Below are positions 1-5,824 of a DNA stretch of 6,563 nucleotides, in pieces. The notes beneath the pieces were generated by a model, which saw nothing but the letters and a program-made list of their open reading frames with translations, did no database searches and had not been told where the DNA came from. A program made the position numbers and the translations under genes. The stretch is taken from contig DATCSE010000086.1 of NCBI GenBank assembly GCA_036568605.1, positions 1 through 6,563 on the forward strand, in the 5' to 3' direction. Position 1 is the stretch's first letter; the number at the start of each line of letters is the position of its first letter. Source of the stretch: DATCSE01 sp036568605. GTDB taxonomy: Bacteria; Pseudomonadota; Gammaproteobacteria; Burkholderiales; Burkholderiaceae_C.

Positions 1-668
1 CGGACTGCAGCGCGCGCGTCGCGTCGCTCGAGCGCATCGACGATCGCGACGTGCTCGTCGTACGAATGCTCGGCGGAGTGCGCCGACTGGTACATCAGCG
101 CGATCAGCGAGCTGCGCGAGACCAGGTCGACCAGCATCTCGGCCAGCACCGCGTTGCCCAGCATGCGCGCGAGCACGACATGGAAGTCGGCCAGCAGGTG
201 GGTGCGGCCCGAGACGTCGGTGCGCTGCAGCGCCGAGCGCTCGTTGCGCAGATGATCGCGCAGCTCGGCGATCTGCGCGGCGCTCAGCTCGGCGGCGGCG
301 CGGCGGATGATCGCCGCCTCGAGCATGTTGCGCACCTCGAAGACCTGGCGTGCCTCCTCGACGCTGGGCTCGGCGACCCGCGCGCCGCGCGCCGGCTCCA
401 GCGTGACCAGCTTGTCGCGACTGAGCTGGTTCAGCGCCTGGCGCACGATGGTGCGCGAGACCTTGAAGATGTCGGCGATCTTCTGCTCGGCCAGCTTGGT
501 GCCCGGCATCAAACGGCGCTCGACGATCGCCGCGGTCACCGATTCGACGATGCGCTGCGTGACCGGGGTGTCGCCTGCCGCCTCCAGGCCTGCGGCACGC
601 GCTGCGCCGGTGCGCGTCGCGCGTGCCGGCGGGCGCACGATTTGCAGGGTCTGGGCGGAACGGGCCAT
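1..668 (-). CDS. GntR-family transcriptional regulator, FCD subfamily (partial, C-terminus outside window)
   Basis: The reverse complement reads from an ATG at 668-666 without a stop to the left edge, giving 222 residues; only the C-terminal end is missing. Residues 1-33 are an Ala/Arg-rich extension. Residues 35-100 form the GntR winged helix, with VTQRIVESVTAAIVERRLMPG, the recognition-helix region FKVSRTIVRQALNQL (68-82) and the wing GARVAEPS. Residues 105-222 match the FCD effector domain (VFEVRNMLEAAIIRRAA, DFHVVLARMLGN, SRSSLIALMYQ, DEHVAIVDALERRDA). H163 and H206 sit at metal-ligand positions, but the Asp usually found four residues before the first His is L159, so metal or ligand binding may differ from classical FCD proteins. 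It is divergent from hiuH with 74 nt between start codons and a perfect 16-bp palindrome in the gap, which suggests autoregulation and control of the urate genes. The family is clear; the effector (possibly urate or a downstream ureide) is inferred. Confidence 0.93.
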   Translation of the reverse strand, partial: MARSAQTLQIVRPPARATRTGAARAAGLEAAGDTPVTQRIVESVTAAIVERRLMPGTKLAEQKIADIFKVSRTIVRQALNQLSRDKLVTLEPARGARVAEPSVEEARQVFEVRNMLEAAIIRRAAAELSAAQIAELRDHLRNERSALQRTDVSGRTHLLADFHVVLARMLGNAVLAEMLVDLVSRSSLIALMYQSAHSAEHSYDEHVAIVDALERRDARAAV

Positions 669-679
669 GGTGCGGACGC

Positions 680-707
680 TTGATTTCAGCGGCAAAGTGT
701 ATACACT
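680..707 (+). promoter_or_regulatory. Putative sigma70-type promoter for hiuH
   Basis: TTGATT (680-685) is followed after 16 nt by TACACT (702-707), each four of six against consensus. The -10 falls inside the 694-709 palindrome. The arrangement is the mirror image of the minus-strand promoter, using the other arm of the same palindrome. The transcription start is not determined by sequence alone. Confidence 0.4.
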
Positions 708-709
708 TT
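694..709. promoter_or_regulatory. Operator-like 16-bp perfect palindrome, site 1
   Basis: AAAGTGTATACACTTT is a perfect palindrome in the 74-nt gap between the divergent GntR and hiuH start codons. With a one-base slip the symmetry extends outward as GGC and GCC. A second copy with the same core (TGTATACA) occurs at 1125-1140 ahead of puuD. Short palindromes with TA-rich centres are typical binding sites of dimeric GntR/FCD regulators, and the divergent regulator gene makes it the likely binder. It probably acts as a repressor site because it covers both proposed -10 elements. Confidence 0.75.
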
Positions 710-723
710 TGCCGGAATCACAA
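696..723 (-). promoter_or_regulatory. Putative sigma70-type promoter for the GntR gene
   Basis: On the minus strand a TTGTGA hexamer (723-718) is followed after 16 nt by TACACT (701-696), each matching the consensus at four of six positions. The -10 lies inside the 694-709 palindrome, so a protein bound there would block it. It mirrors the promoter proposed for hiuH. This is inferred from hexamer matching only. Confidence 0.4.
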
Positions 724-742
724 GCGCTTTCCGGAGGCCTCG

Positions 743-1096
743 ATGGGCAAGCTCACCACCCACGTACTCGACACCGCGAACGGCTGCCCGGCCGCCGGCA
801 TGCCGGTGCGCCTGTACCGCATCAAGGACGGCGAGGCGACGCTGGTCAAGTCCCTCACGCTGAACCACGACGGCCGCGCCGATGCGCCGCTGCTCGAGGG
901 CGCGACCTTCGTGCCAGGCACGTACCGGCTGGTGTTCGCGCTGGGCGCGTACTTCCGCGCGCGCGGCGCGGCGCTGTCCGAACCGCCGTTCCTCGACGAA
1001 GTGCCGCTGGACTTCGGCTTGGCCACGGTCGGCGCGCACTACCATGTGCCGCTGCTCGCCAGCCCCTGGTCGTATTCGACCTACCGGGGCAGTTGA
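743..1096 (+). CDS. hiuH: 5-hydroxyisourate hydrolase (transthyretin-like HIUase)
   Basis: This gene encodes 117 residues, close to the usual bacterial HIUase length. The enzyme hydrolyses 5-hydroxyisourate, the product of urate oxidation, to 2-oxo-4-hydroxy-4-carboxy-5-ureidoimidazoline (OHCU). The family signatures are complete: N-terminal HVLDTANGCPAAG (7-19), central NHDGRAD (41-47) and the C-terminal block HYHVPLL...YSTYRGS ending at S117. The catalytic residues expected from the family are present as H7, R45, H101 and S117 of the YRGS tetrapeptide. There is no signal peptide, so it is probably cytoplasmic. The ATG at 743 is chosen because GGAGG (733-737) lies at ideal distance and the family starts just before the HVLD motif; longer in-frame starts (for example 623) would run into the regulator gene. 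It lies directly behind operator site 1 and just ahead of puuD, the gene for the preceding enzyme. Confidence 0.97.
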   Translation: MGKLTTHVLDTANGCPAAGMPVRLYRIKDGEATLVKSLTLNHDGRADAPLLEGATFVPGTYRLVFALGAYFRARGAALSEPPFLDEVPLDFGLATVGAHYHVPLLASPWSYSTYRGS

Positions 1097-1124
1097 GGGT
1101 AATCACGTATGCAGGTCTTTCGGT

Positions 1125-1140
1125 AGACTGTATACAGTTT
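1125..1140. promoter_or_regulatory. Operator-like palindrome, site 2, upstream of puuD
   Basis: AGACTGTATACAGTTT contains a perfect 12-bp palindrome (ACTGTATACAGT, 1127-1138) and matches site 1 (694-709) at every position except 2, 4 and 13. The substitutions at 4 and 13 are compensatory, so dyad symmetry is kept. It lies 28 nt after the hiuH stop and about 140 nt before the puuD start, suggesting that puuD has its own promoter controlled by the same regulator. TAGACT (1124-1129) and TACAGT (1133-1138) could be -10 elements, but no convincing -35 is seen. Confidence 0.7.
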
Positions 1141-1193
1141 CAAGCGTCGCCGCGGAGCCCGGTGCCTAGTGCCGCCGGTCGTGATGTCACCGT

Positions 1194-1262
1194 CCTTACA
1201 GAGCCCGCTGTGGTAAGGAACAGATGCCGGTGTGCTTCTTGCTGCACCGGCGGTTTGAACCG
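1194..1262 (+). other. Structured 5' leader region of puuD (successive inverted repeats)
   Basis: Between operator site 2 and the puuD start lie three consecutive inverted repeats: CCTTAC (1194-1199) with GTAAGG (1213-1218); CCGGTG (1227-1232) with CACCGG (1245-1250); and CGGT (1251-1254) with ACCG (1259-1262) around a TTGA loop. The region holds an unused ATG at 1224 behind AAGGA (1215-1219), which itself lies in the first stem. The repeats are directly visible. Whether they form a regulatory RNA is not established, and some hairpin potential is expected in such GC-rich DNA. Confidence 0.35.
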
Positions 1263-1277
1263 GAGACCGCACTTGCC

Positions 1278-2474
1278 ATGGACGCGTATCTGCTCGACTG
1301 GCTCAACCTGCTGCTGCGTTGGGCCCATGTGATCACCGGCATCGCCTGGATCGGTGCCTCGTTCTACTTCGTCGGGCTGGACAACAGCCTGACCCCGCCC
1401 GAAGACCCGAAAGACAAGGAGAAGGGCATAGGCGGCGAGCTCTGGGCCGTGCACGGCGGGGGCTTCTACCACCAGCAGAAGTACCCGGTCTCGCCGAAGA
1501 AGCTGCCCGAGCATCTGCACTGGTCGATGTGGGAGAGCTACTCGACCTGGCTCACCGGCTTCGCGCTGTTCACGGTGCTCTACCTCTACCAGGCCAGCAC
1601 CTTCCTGATCGACAAGACGGTGTTCGATTGGTCGCCGCCGGCCGCGATCGCGACCGCGCTCGCCTTCTTCGTCGCGTTCTGGGTCATCTACGACCTGATC
1701 TGCCGCGCGTTCGGCCGCGGCAAGAACGGCGACGTGGTCGTCGGCGTGCTGGTCTTCGCGTTCATCGTGTTCGCGTCGTGGCTGTCGTGCCGGCTGTTCG
1801 CCGGGCGCGCCGCGTTCCTGCTGGTCGGCGCGATGATGGCCACGACGATGAGCGCGAACGTGTTCTTCTGGATCATCCCGGGGCAGCGCAAGGTCGTCGC
1901 GGCGCTGCGCGCCGGGCAGCCGGTGGACCCGATCCACGGCCAGCGCGGCAAGCAGCGCAGCGTGCACAACACCTACTTCACGCTGCCGGTGCTGTTCGCG
2001 ATGATCTCGAACCACTACGGCTTCCTGTACCAGGGCCAGCACAACTGGGTCGTGCTGGTCGCGATCATGCTCGGCGGCGCGCTGATCCGCACCTCGTTCG
2101 TGCTGCGCCACAAGGCGCTCGCGTTCGGCAAGGCAGTGCCGTGGCAGTACGCGGTGATCGGCACGCTGGTGCTCGGCGGCGTGGTGTTCGCGATGCTGCC
2201 GGCGCCGCAGGCCACCGCGGTGGCGGCCAAGTCGGTCACGTTCGCCGACGTGCAGCCGGTGATCGCGCAGCGCTGCCAGATGTGCCACAACGAGCAGATG
2301 CAGAGCAAGAACGTGCGGCTGGACTCGGCCGACGAGATCGCGAAGCACACGCAGCAGATCTTCCAGCAGGCCGTCGCGCTGAAGACCATGCCGCTGAACA
2401 ACGCGACCCAGATCACCGACGCCGAGCGCGCGCTGATCGGGCGCTGGTACGAAGGCGGCGCGCCGACCCGGTAG
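1278..2474 (+). CDS. puuD: Membrane-bound urate oxidase (urate hydroxylase) PuuD with C-terminal cytochrome c domain
   Basis: This gene encodes 398 residues. The N-terminal part (about 1-308) is the Urate_ox_N membrane domain, starting MDAYLLDWLNLLLRWAHVITG and with about eight hydrophobic segments (roughly 9-34, 87-106, 121-143, 152-170, 177-199, 230-250, 255-275, 288-308). A C-terminal cytochrome c domain follows, with the haem motif CQMCH (C333, C336, H337) and M371 in KTMPLNN as probable distal ligand. An even number of helices places both ends, including the haem, in the periplasm. Characterised PuuD proteins oxidise urate to 5-hydroxyisourate and send electrons to the cytochrome chain, so no hydrogen peroxide is made, unlike soluble uricase. 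The ATG at 1278 is chosen because the family begins at this MDAYLLDWLN sequence. An in-frame ATG at 1224 has a better Shine-Dalgarno sequence (AAGGA) but adds 18 residues unlike the family. It lies behind operator site 2 and 20 nt before the deaminase gene. Confidence 0.95.
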   Translation: MDAYLLDWLNLLLRWAHVITGIAWIGASFYFVGLDNSLTPPEDPKDKEKGIGGELWAVHGGGFYHQQKYPVSPKKLPEHLHWSMWESYSTWLTGFALFTVLYLYQASTFLIDKTVFDWSPPAAIATALAFFVAFWVIYDLICRAFGRGKNGDVVVGVLVFAFIVFASWLSCRLFAGRAAFLLVGAMMATTMSANVFFWIIPGQRKVVAALRAGQPVDPIHGQRGKQRSVHNTYFTLPVLFAMISNHYGFLYQGQHNWVVLVAIMLGGALIRTSFVLRHKALAFGKAVPWQYAVIGTLVLGGVVFAMLPAPQATAVAAKSVTFADVQPVIAQRCQMCHNEQMQSKNVRLDSADEIAKHTQQIFQQAVALKTMPLNNATQITDAERALIGRWYEGGAPTR

Positions 2475-2494
2475 CGCCGTACGCACCCCGCCCG

Positions 2495-3856
2495 ATGTCG
2501 ACCCTGCTGATCCGCCACGCGACGCTGCTCGTCACGATGGACGCGCAGCGCCGCGAGATCGCGGACGGCGCGGTCTTCGTGCGCGACGGCGTGATCGAGG
2601 CGGTCAGCAGCAGCGCCGAGCTGCCGGACAGTGCCGACGAGGTGATCGATGCGCGCGATCGGATCGTGATCCCCGGTCTGGTCAACACGCACCACCACAT
2701 GGTGCAGACGCTGACGCGTGCGCTGGTGCAGGACGAGGAGCTGTTCGGCTGGCTGCGCGGCCTGTACCCGATCTGGGCGAACCTGACGCCCGAGATGGTC
2801 CGCATCAGCACGCAGACCGCGATGGCCGAGCTGCTGCTGTCGGGCTGCACGACCAGCAGCGACCACCTGTACATCTACCCGAACGGCATCCGCCTCGACG
2901 ACAGCATCGAAGGCGCGGCGCAGATCGGCATGCGCTTCCATGCGGCGCGCGGTGCCATGAGCGTCGGCGAGAGCCAGGGCGGGCTGCCGCCGGACCGCGT
3001 CGTCGAGGACGAAGCGGCGATCCTCGCCGAGACGCAACGCCTGATCGAGCGCTGGCACGTCCCGGAGCGCCACGCGATGCTGCGCATCGTCGTCGCGCCG
3101 TGCTCGCCGTTCTCGGTGAGCCGCGAGCTGATGCGCGACTCGGCCGTGCTGGCCCGGCAATACGGTGTCTCGCTGCACACGCACCTGGCCGAGAACGACA
3201 ACGACATCGCCTACACGCGCGAGCGCTTCGGCTGCACGCCGGCCGAGTATGTCGAGGCCCTGGGCTGGACCGGGCGCGATGTCTGGTGCGCGCACTGCGT
3301 GAAGCTCGATCGGCCCGGCATCGGGTTGTTCGCGAGAAGCGGCACCGGCGTCGCGCATTGCCCGTGTTCGAACATGCGGCTCGCGTCCGGCATCGCGCCG
3401 ATCCGCGCGATGCGCGATGCCGGCGTCAGCGTCGGCCTGGGCGTCGACGGCGCCGCGTCGAACGATGCGGGCCACATGCTGGGCGAAGCGCGCACCGCGA
3501 TGCTGCTGCAGCGCGTGCAGCACGGCCCGGCCGCGATGAGCGCCCGCGAGATGCTCGAGATCGCGACGCTGGGCGGTGCGAAGGTCCTGAACCGCGACGA
3601 CATCGGCGCGCTCGCGCCGGGCATGTCGGCCGACGTCGCGATCTTTCCGCTGGACGGCATCGCCACGGCCGGCGCGCTGCACGACCCGCTGGCGGCGCTG
3701 CTGTTCTGCCAGGTGCCGCGCGTGACGCACAGCATCGTCGCCGGCCGCGTCGTCGTGCGCGACGGCGAGCTGACGACGCTGGAGCTGCCGGTCCTGGTCG
3801 AGCGGCACAATGCGCTGGCGCGCGAGCTGCTGGAGGCGTCGCGCCATGCCGGATGA
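2495..3856 (+). CDS. 8-oxoguanine deaminase-like amidohydrolase (COG0402)
   Basis: This gene encodes 453 residues, the normal length for the amidohydrolase superfamily group that includes 8-oxoguanine deaminase, guanine deaminase-like enzymes and hydroxydechloroatrazine hydrolase. The beta-sandwich N-terminus (MSTLLIRHATLLVTMD) and PGLVNTHHHMVQ supply the HxH metal ligands H66 and H68. LHTHLAEND gives H230 (with H228 and E233), WCAHCVKLD gives H267, and GLGVDGAASND gives the catalytic/metal D318. Characterised 8-oxoguanine deaminase converts 8-oxoguanine to urate and ammonia, which fits its place directly behind puuD. There is no signal peptide, so it is cytoplasmic. The start at 2495 fits the family N-terminus; no strong Shine-Dalgarno is seen, and the 20-nt gap after puuD suggests coupled translation. 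The stop overlaps the next start (ATGA). Triazine or other aminopurine specificity remains possible, since substrate in this family cannot be read from ligands alone. Confidence 0.82.
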   Translation: MSTLLIRHATLLVTMDAQRREIADGAVFVRDGVIEAVSSSAELPDSADEVIDARDRIVIPGLVNTHHHMVQTLTRALVQDEELFGWLRGLYPIWANLTPEMVRISTQTAMAELLLSGCTTSSDHLYIYPNGIRLDDSIEGAAQIGMRFHAARGAMSVGESQGGLPPDRVVEDEAAILAETQRLIERWHVPERHAMLRIVVAPCSPFSVSRELMRDSAVLARQYGVSLHTHLAENDNDIAYTRERFGCTPAEYVEALGWTGRDVWCAHCVKLDRPGIGLFARSGTGVAHCPCSNMRLASGIAPIRAMRDAGVSVGLGVDGAASNDAGHMLGEARTAMLLQRVQHGPAAMSAREMLEIATLGGAKVLNRDDIGALAPGMSADVAIFPLDGIATAGALHDPLAALLFCQVPRVTHSIVAGRVVVRDGELTTLELPVLVERHNALARELLEASRHAG

Positions 3857-4761
3857 GCCTACCGATGAGCGCACGTATCGCTGCCTCCATACTGCTGTCG
3901 CTTGCCGCGTCTTCGCCGGGGGTGGCGCGTGCCGCCGCGGTCGACCTCGCGGCCCTGTGGGATTTCGCCAAGCCCGAGCTCAGCGAACAACGCTTCCGCG
4001 CCGCGCTGGCCGGCGCGAGCCCCGATGACGCGCTGATCCTGCAGACCCAGATCGCGCGCACTCACGGCCTGCGCGGCGAGTTCGCGAAGGCGCGCGAGAT
4101 CCTGCGCTCCGTCGAGCCTCAGCTCGCCGCGGCGAGCGCGGAGGTGAAGGTGCGCTACGCGCTGGAACTGGGCCGCAGCTACGCGTCGCCGGCCCATCCG
4201 GCCGAATCGCAGACCCCGGAAGCCCGCGAGCGCGCGCGCGGCGCCTACCAGCAGGCGCTCGACCAGGCGAAGGCGGCGCAGCTCGATGGCCTCGCGGTCG
4301 ATGCGTTGCACATGTTCGCGTTCGTCGACACCGCGCCGGCCGATCAGCTGCGCTGGGGCCGCGAAGCGCTGGCCGTCGTCGAAGCCTCGAACCAGGAGGC
4401 GGCCAAACGCTGGGAGGCCTCGATCCGGAACAACGTCGGCCTGGCGCTGCACCAGCTGGGCCGGTATGACGAGGCATTGGCGGAGCTGAACGCGGCGCTC
4501 GCGCTGCGCGAGCGCGGCTCGAACCCGCAGGCTGTGCGTGAAGCGCGCTGGATGGTGGCCTGGACGCTGCGCGCGCTCGGCCGCACCGATGAAGCGCTGG
4601 CGATCCAGCTGCGTCTCGAACGCGAGAACGATGCGGCCGGCATGCGCGACGAGTATGTCTACGAGGAGCTTGCCGAGCTGTACAAGCGCAAGGGCGATGC
4701 CGAGCGCGCTGCGCACTACGCGGCGTTGCACGCCCAGGCCCGGCCTGGGGGCGCGAAGTGA
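3853..4761 (+). CDS. Secreted TPR-repeat protein of unknown function
   Basis: This gene encodes 302 residues. The N-terminus MSLPMSARIAASILLSLAASSPGVARA looks like a signal peptide with an Ala-x-Ala cleavage site after A27, so the mature protein should be periplasmic. The rest is helical with tetratricopeptide-type repeats. The clearest is NNVGLALHQLGRYDEALAEL (193-212), continued by ARWMVAWTLRALGRTDEALA (231-250) and YEELAELYKRKGDAERAAHY (270-289); weaker ones lie around 61-94 and 125-180. TPR solenoids bind proteins or peptides, and no catalytic motif is visible. The ATG at 3853 overlaps the deaminase stop; M5 (3865) is an alternative start that still leaves a signal peptide. Its stop overlaps the next start as GTGA. 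Translational coupling on both sides ties it to the purine operon, where it might assist a periplasm-facing partner such as the PuuD haem domain. That role is inference. Confidence 0.85.
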   Translation: MSLPMSARIAASILLSLAASSPGVARAAAVDLAALWDFAKPELSEQRFRAALAGASPDDALILQTQIARTHGLRGEFAKAREILRSVEPQLAAASAEVKVRYALELGRSYASPAHPAESQTPEARERARGAYQQALDQAKAAQLDGLAVDALHMFAFVDTAPADQLRWGREALAVVEASNQEAAKRWEASIRNNVGLALHQLGRYDEALAELNAALALRERGSNPQAVREARWMVAWTLRALGRTDEALAIQLRLERENDAAGMRDEYVYEELAELYKRKGDAERAAHYAALHAQARPGGAK

Positions 4762-5504
4762 GTCCCGTTGCCGAACGCACCGAACGCGATGTCCGCATCG
4801 ACCTCGCGGCCGCCTATCGCCTCGCGGCGCAGCGCGGCTGGGACGACACGGTCTACACGCATCTGTCGGCCAGCGTGCCGGGCGAGCCGGGCGTCTACCT
4901 GATCAACCCGTTCGGCGCGCGCTTCGACGAGATCACCGCGTCCAGCCTCGTGAAGGTGGACACGCAAGGCCGCGTCGTCGACGGCACGAACCGGCGCGTG
5001 AACCCGAGCGGCTTCGCGATCCACGGCGCGATTCATGCGGCGCGGCCCGAGCTCGAATGCGTGGTGCACCTGCACACGAACTGGGGTGTCGCGCTCGCGA
5101 TGCTGCCCGGCGGCTTGCAGCCGACCTCGCAGTGGGCGATGCGCCTGTATGGCCGGCTGGGCCGTCACGCCTACGAAGGGCTCGCGCTCGGGGCCGACGA
5201 GCAGCGCCGGCTGGTCGCGAACCTCGGCACACTCGACGGGCTGATCCTCGAGAACCACGGCCCGCTGACGGTCGGCCGCACGGTCGCCGAAGCCTGGATG
5301 CTGATGTACCTGCTCGACCGCGCGGCCCAGGCGCAACTGAGCGCGATGGCCGCGAGCGGCGGCCGCGTTCAGGTCGTCAGCGACGAGCTCGCGGCGCTGA
5401 CGTATCGCCAGTGGGTCGGCGACGGCAGCGAGCGCGACGGCGACCTCGAATGGCCGGCGCTGCTGCGCGGGCTGGACCGCGACGATTCGAGCTATCGCGA
5501 CTGA
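4758..5504 (+). CDS. Class II aldolase/adducin-family protein
   Basis: This gene encodes 248 residues, a typical length for the class II aldolase/adducin fold. DLAAAYRLAAQRGWDDTVYTHLSASVPG (15-42) is the usual opening, followed by YLINPFGARFDEITASSLVKVD and NPSGFAIHGAIHAARPELECVVHLHT. The three zinc-binding His residues are H104, H106 (VVHLHT) and H167 (ENHGPL). The catalytic Glu of fuculose-phosphate aldolase (in PSSEW) has no counterpart: this protein reads PSGFAIH (83-89), as in adducin-like members whose reactions are mostly unknown. It starts at GTG 4758, overlapping the stop of the TPR gene; a G-rich stretch at 4747-4751 may serve as a weak Shine-Dalgarno. It is probably cytoplasmic and the last of the tightly coupled genes. 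A lyase or decarboxylase step on a ureide or glyoxylate-related compound is conceivable, but nothing in the sequence identifies the substrate. Confidence 0.9.
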   Translation: MSPVAERTERDVRIDLAAAYRLAAQRGWDDTVYTHLSASVPGEPGVYLINPFGARFDEITASSLVKVDTQGRVVDGTNRRVNPSGFAIHGAIHAARPELECVVHLHTNWGVALAMLPGGLQPTSQWAMRLYGRLGRHAYEGLALGADEQRRLVANLGTLDGLILENHGPLTVGRTVAEAWMLMYLLDRAAQAQLSAMAASGGRVQVVSDELAALTYRQWVGDGSERDGDLEWPALLRGLDRDDSSYRD

Positions 5505-5513
5505 CGCGGCGAC

Positions 5514-5567
5514 ATCGGTTGTGGTGCGCGGGACGCACTAGCATCACGCCTCCGTTGCCCAACCGAT
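5514..5567 (+). repeat. Nested inverted repeats between the aldolase and tautomerase genes
   Basis: ATCGGTTG (5514-5521) is the exact reverse complement of CAACCGAT (5560-5567). Inside it GTGCG (5524-5528) pairs with CGCAC (5534-5538) around a five-base loop. There is no T-run after either, so it is not a classical intrinsic terminator. It ends 7 nt before the tautomerase AAGGAG (5575-5580) and could affect mRNA stability or the relative expression of the last gene. The pairing is visible; function is inferred. Confidence 0.4.
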
Positions 5568-5586
5568 CCGAGAGAAGGAGTACGAG

Positions 5587-5790
5587 ATGCCCACGATCCG
5601 CGTCGAAATGTTCGAAGGCCGCACCCCGGAGCAGAAGCGTGCGCTCGCGAAGGAGCTGACCGATGCCTGCGTGCGGGCGATCGGCGCGTCGCCCGACAGC
5701 GTCGACATCCTGATGTTCGATATCAAGAAGCAGGATTGGGCGACCGCCGGTGTGCTGTGGAGCGACCGGGACGTCGCGAAGAAGCCGTAG
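5587..5790 (+). CDS. 4-oxalocrotonate tautomerase-family protein
   Basis: This gene encodes 67 residues. It has the small tautomerase fold with the catalytic Pro exposed after removal of Met (MPTIRVEMFEGRTPEQKRALAKEL). By ungapped alignment to 4-oxalocrotonate tautomerase (mature numbering), Pro1, Glu9-Gly10-Arg11 and the Asp/Glu-Gln-Lys helix are kept, Arg39 is replaced by Asp (SVDIL), and Phe50 by Trp (KKQDWATAG). The classical dicarboxylate-binding Arg is therefore missing, which argues against ordinary 4-oxalocrotonate tautomerisation. A strong Shine-Dalgarno (AAGGAG, 5575-5580) precedes the ATG at the right distance. It lies 82 nt after the aldolase-family gene in the same direction and probably belongs to the same operon, perhaps acting on an enol, ureide or other intermediate. 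The substrate is unknown. Confidence 0.92.
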   Translation: MPTIRVEMFEGRTPEQKRALAKELTDACVRAIGASPDSVDILMFDIKKQDWATAGVLWSDRDVAKKP

Positions 5791-5824
5791 CCGGATCGTC
5801 CGCCCCGCCCGATACCACAGCGGC

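Noticed and set aside
51..683. Plus-strand 210-residue open frame over the regulator
   Set aside because: Arg/Ala/Asp-rich with no recognisable domain; the minus strand encodes a convincing GntR/FCD regulator.
1224..1277. ATG at 1224 as the true puuD start
   Set aside because: Despite a good Shine-Dalgarno, the 18 extra residues do not resemble the PuuD family, which starts at the MDAYLLDWLN sequence. Kept as a leader observation only.
1140..2486. 448-residue minus-strand open frame opposite puuD
   Set aside because: Arg/His/Gln-rich composition typical of the antisense of GC-rich coding DNA; puuD on the plus strand has full family signatures.
1319..2494. Long upstream extension of the deaminase reading frame through the puuD region
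   Set aside because: It is an Arg/Ala-rich out-of-frame reading of puuD with no domain; the real deaminase N-terminus begins at 2495.
2015..3874. 619-residue minus-strand open frame opposite the deaminase
   Set aside because: Low-complexity Arg/Ala/His/Asp-rich translation without motifs; antisense shadow of a well-supported gene.
5505..5586. Intrinsic terminator after the aldolase-family gene
   Set aside because: Inverted repeats are present but no T-tract follows, and a co-directional gene with a strong ribosome-binding site comes next.
4538..5659. 373-residue plus-strand frame across the TPR and aldolase-family genes
   Set aside because: It crosses two supported genes in another frame and is Arg-rich throughout; a frame shadow.
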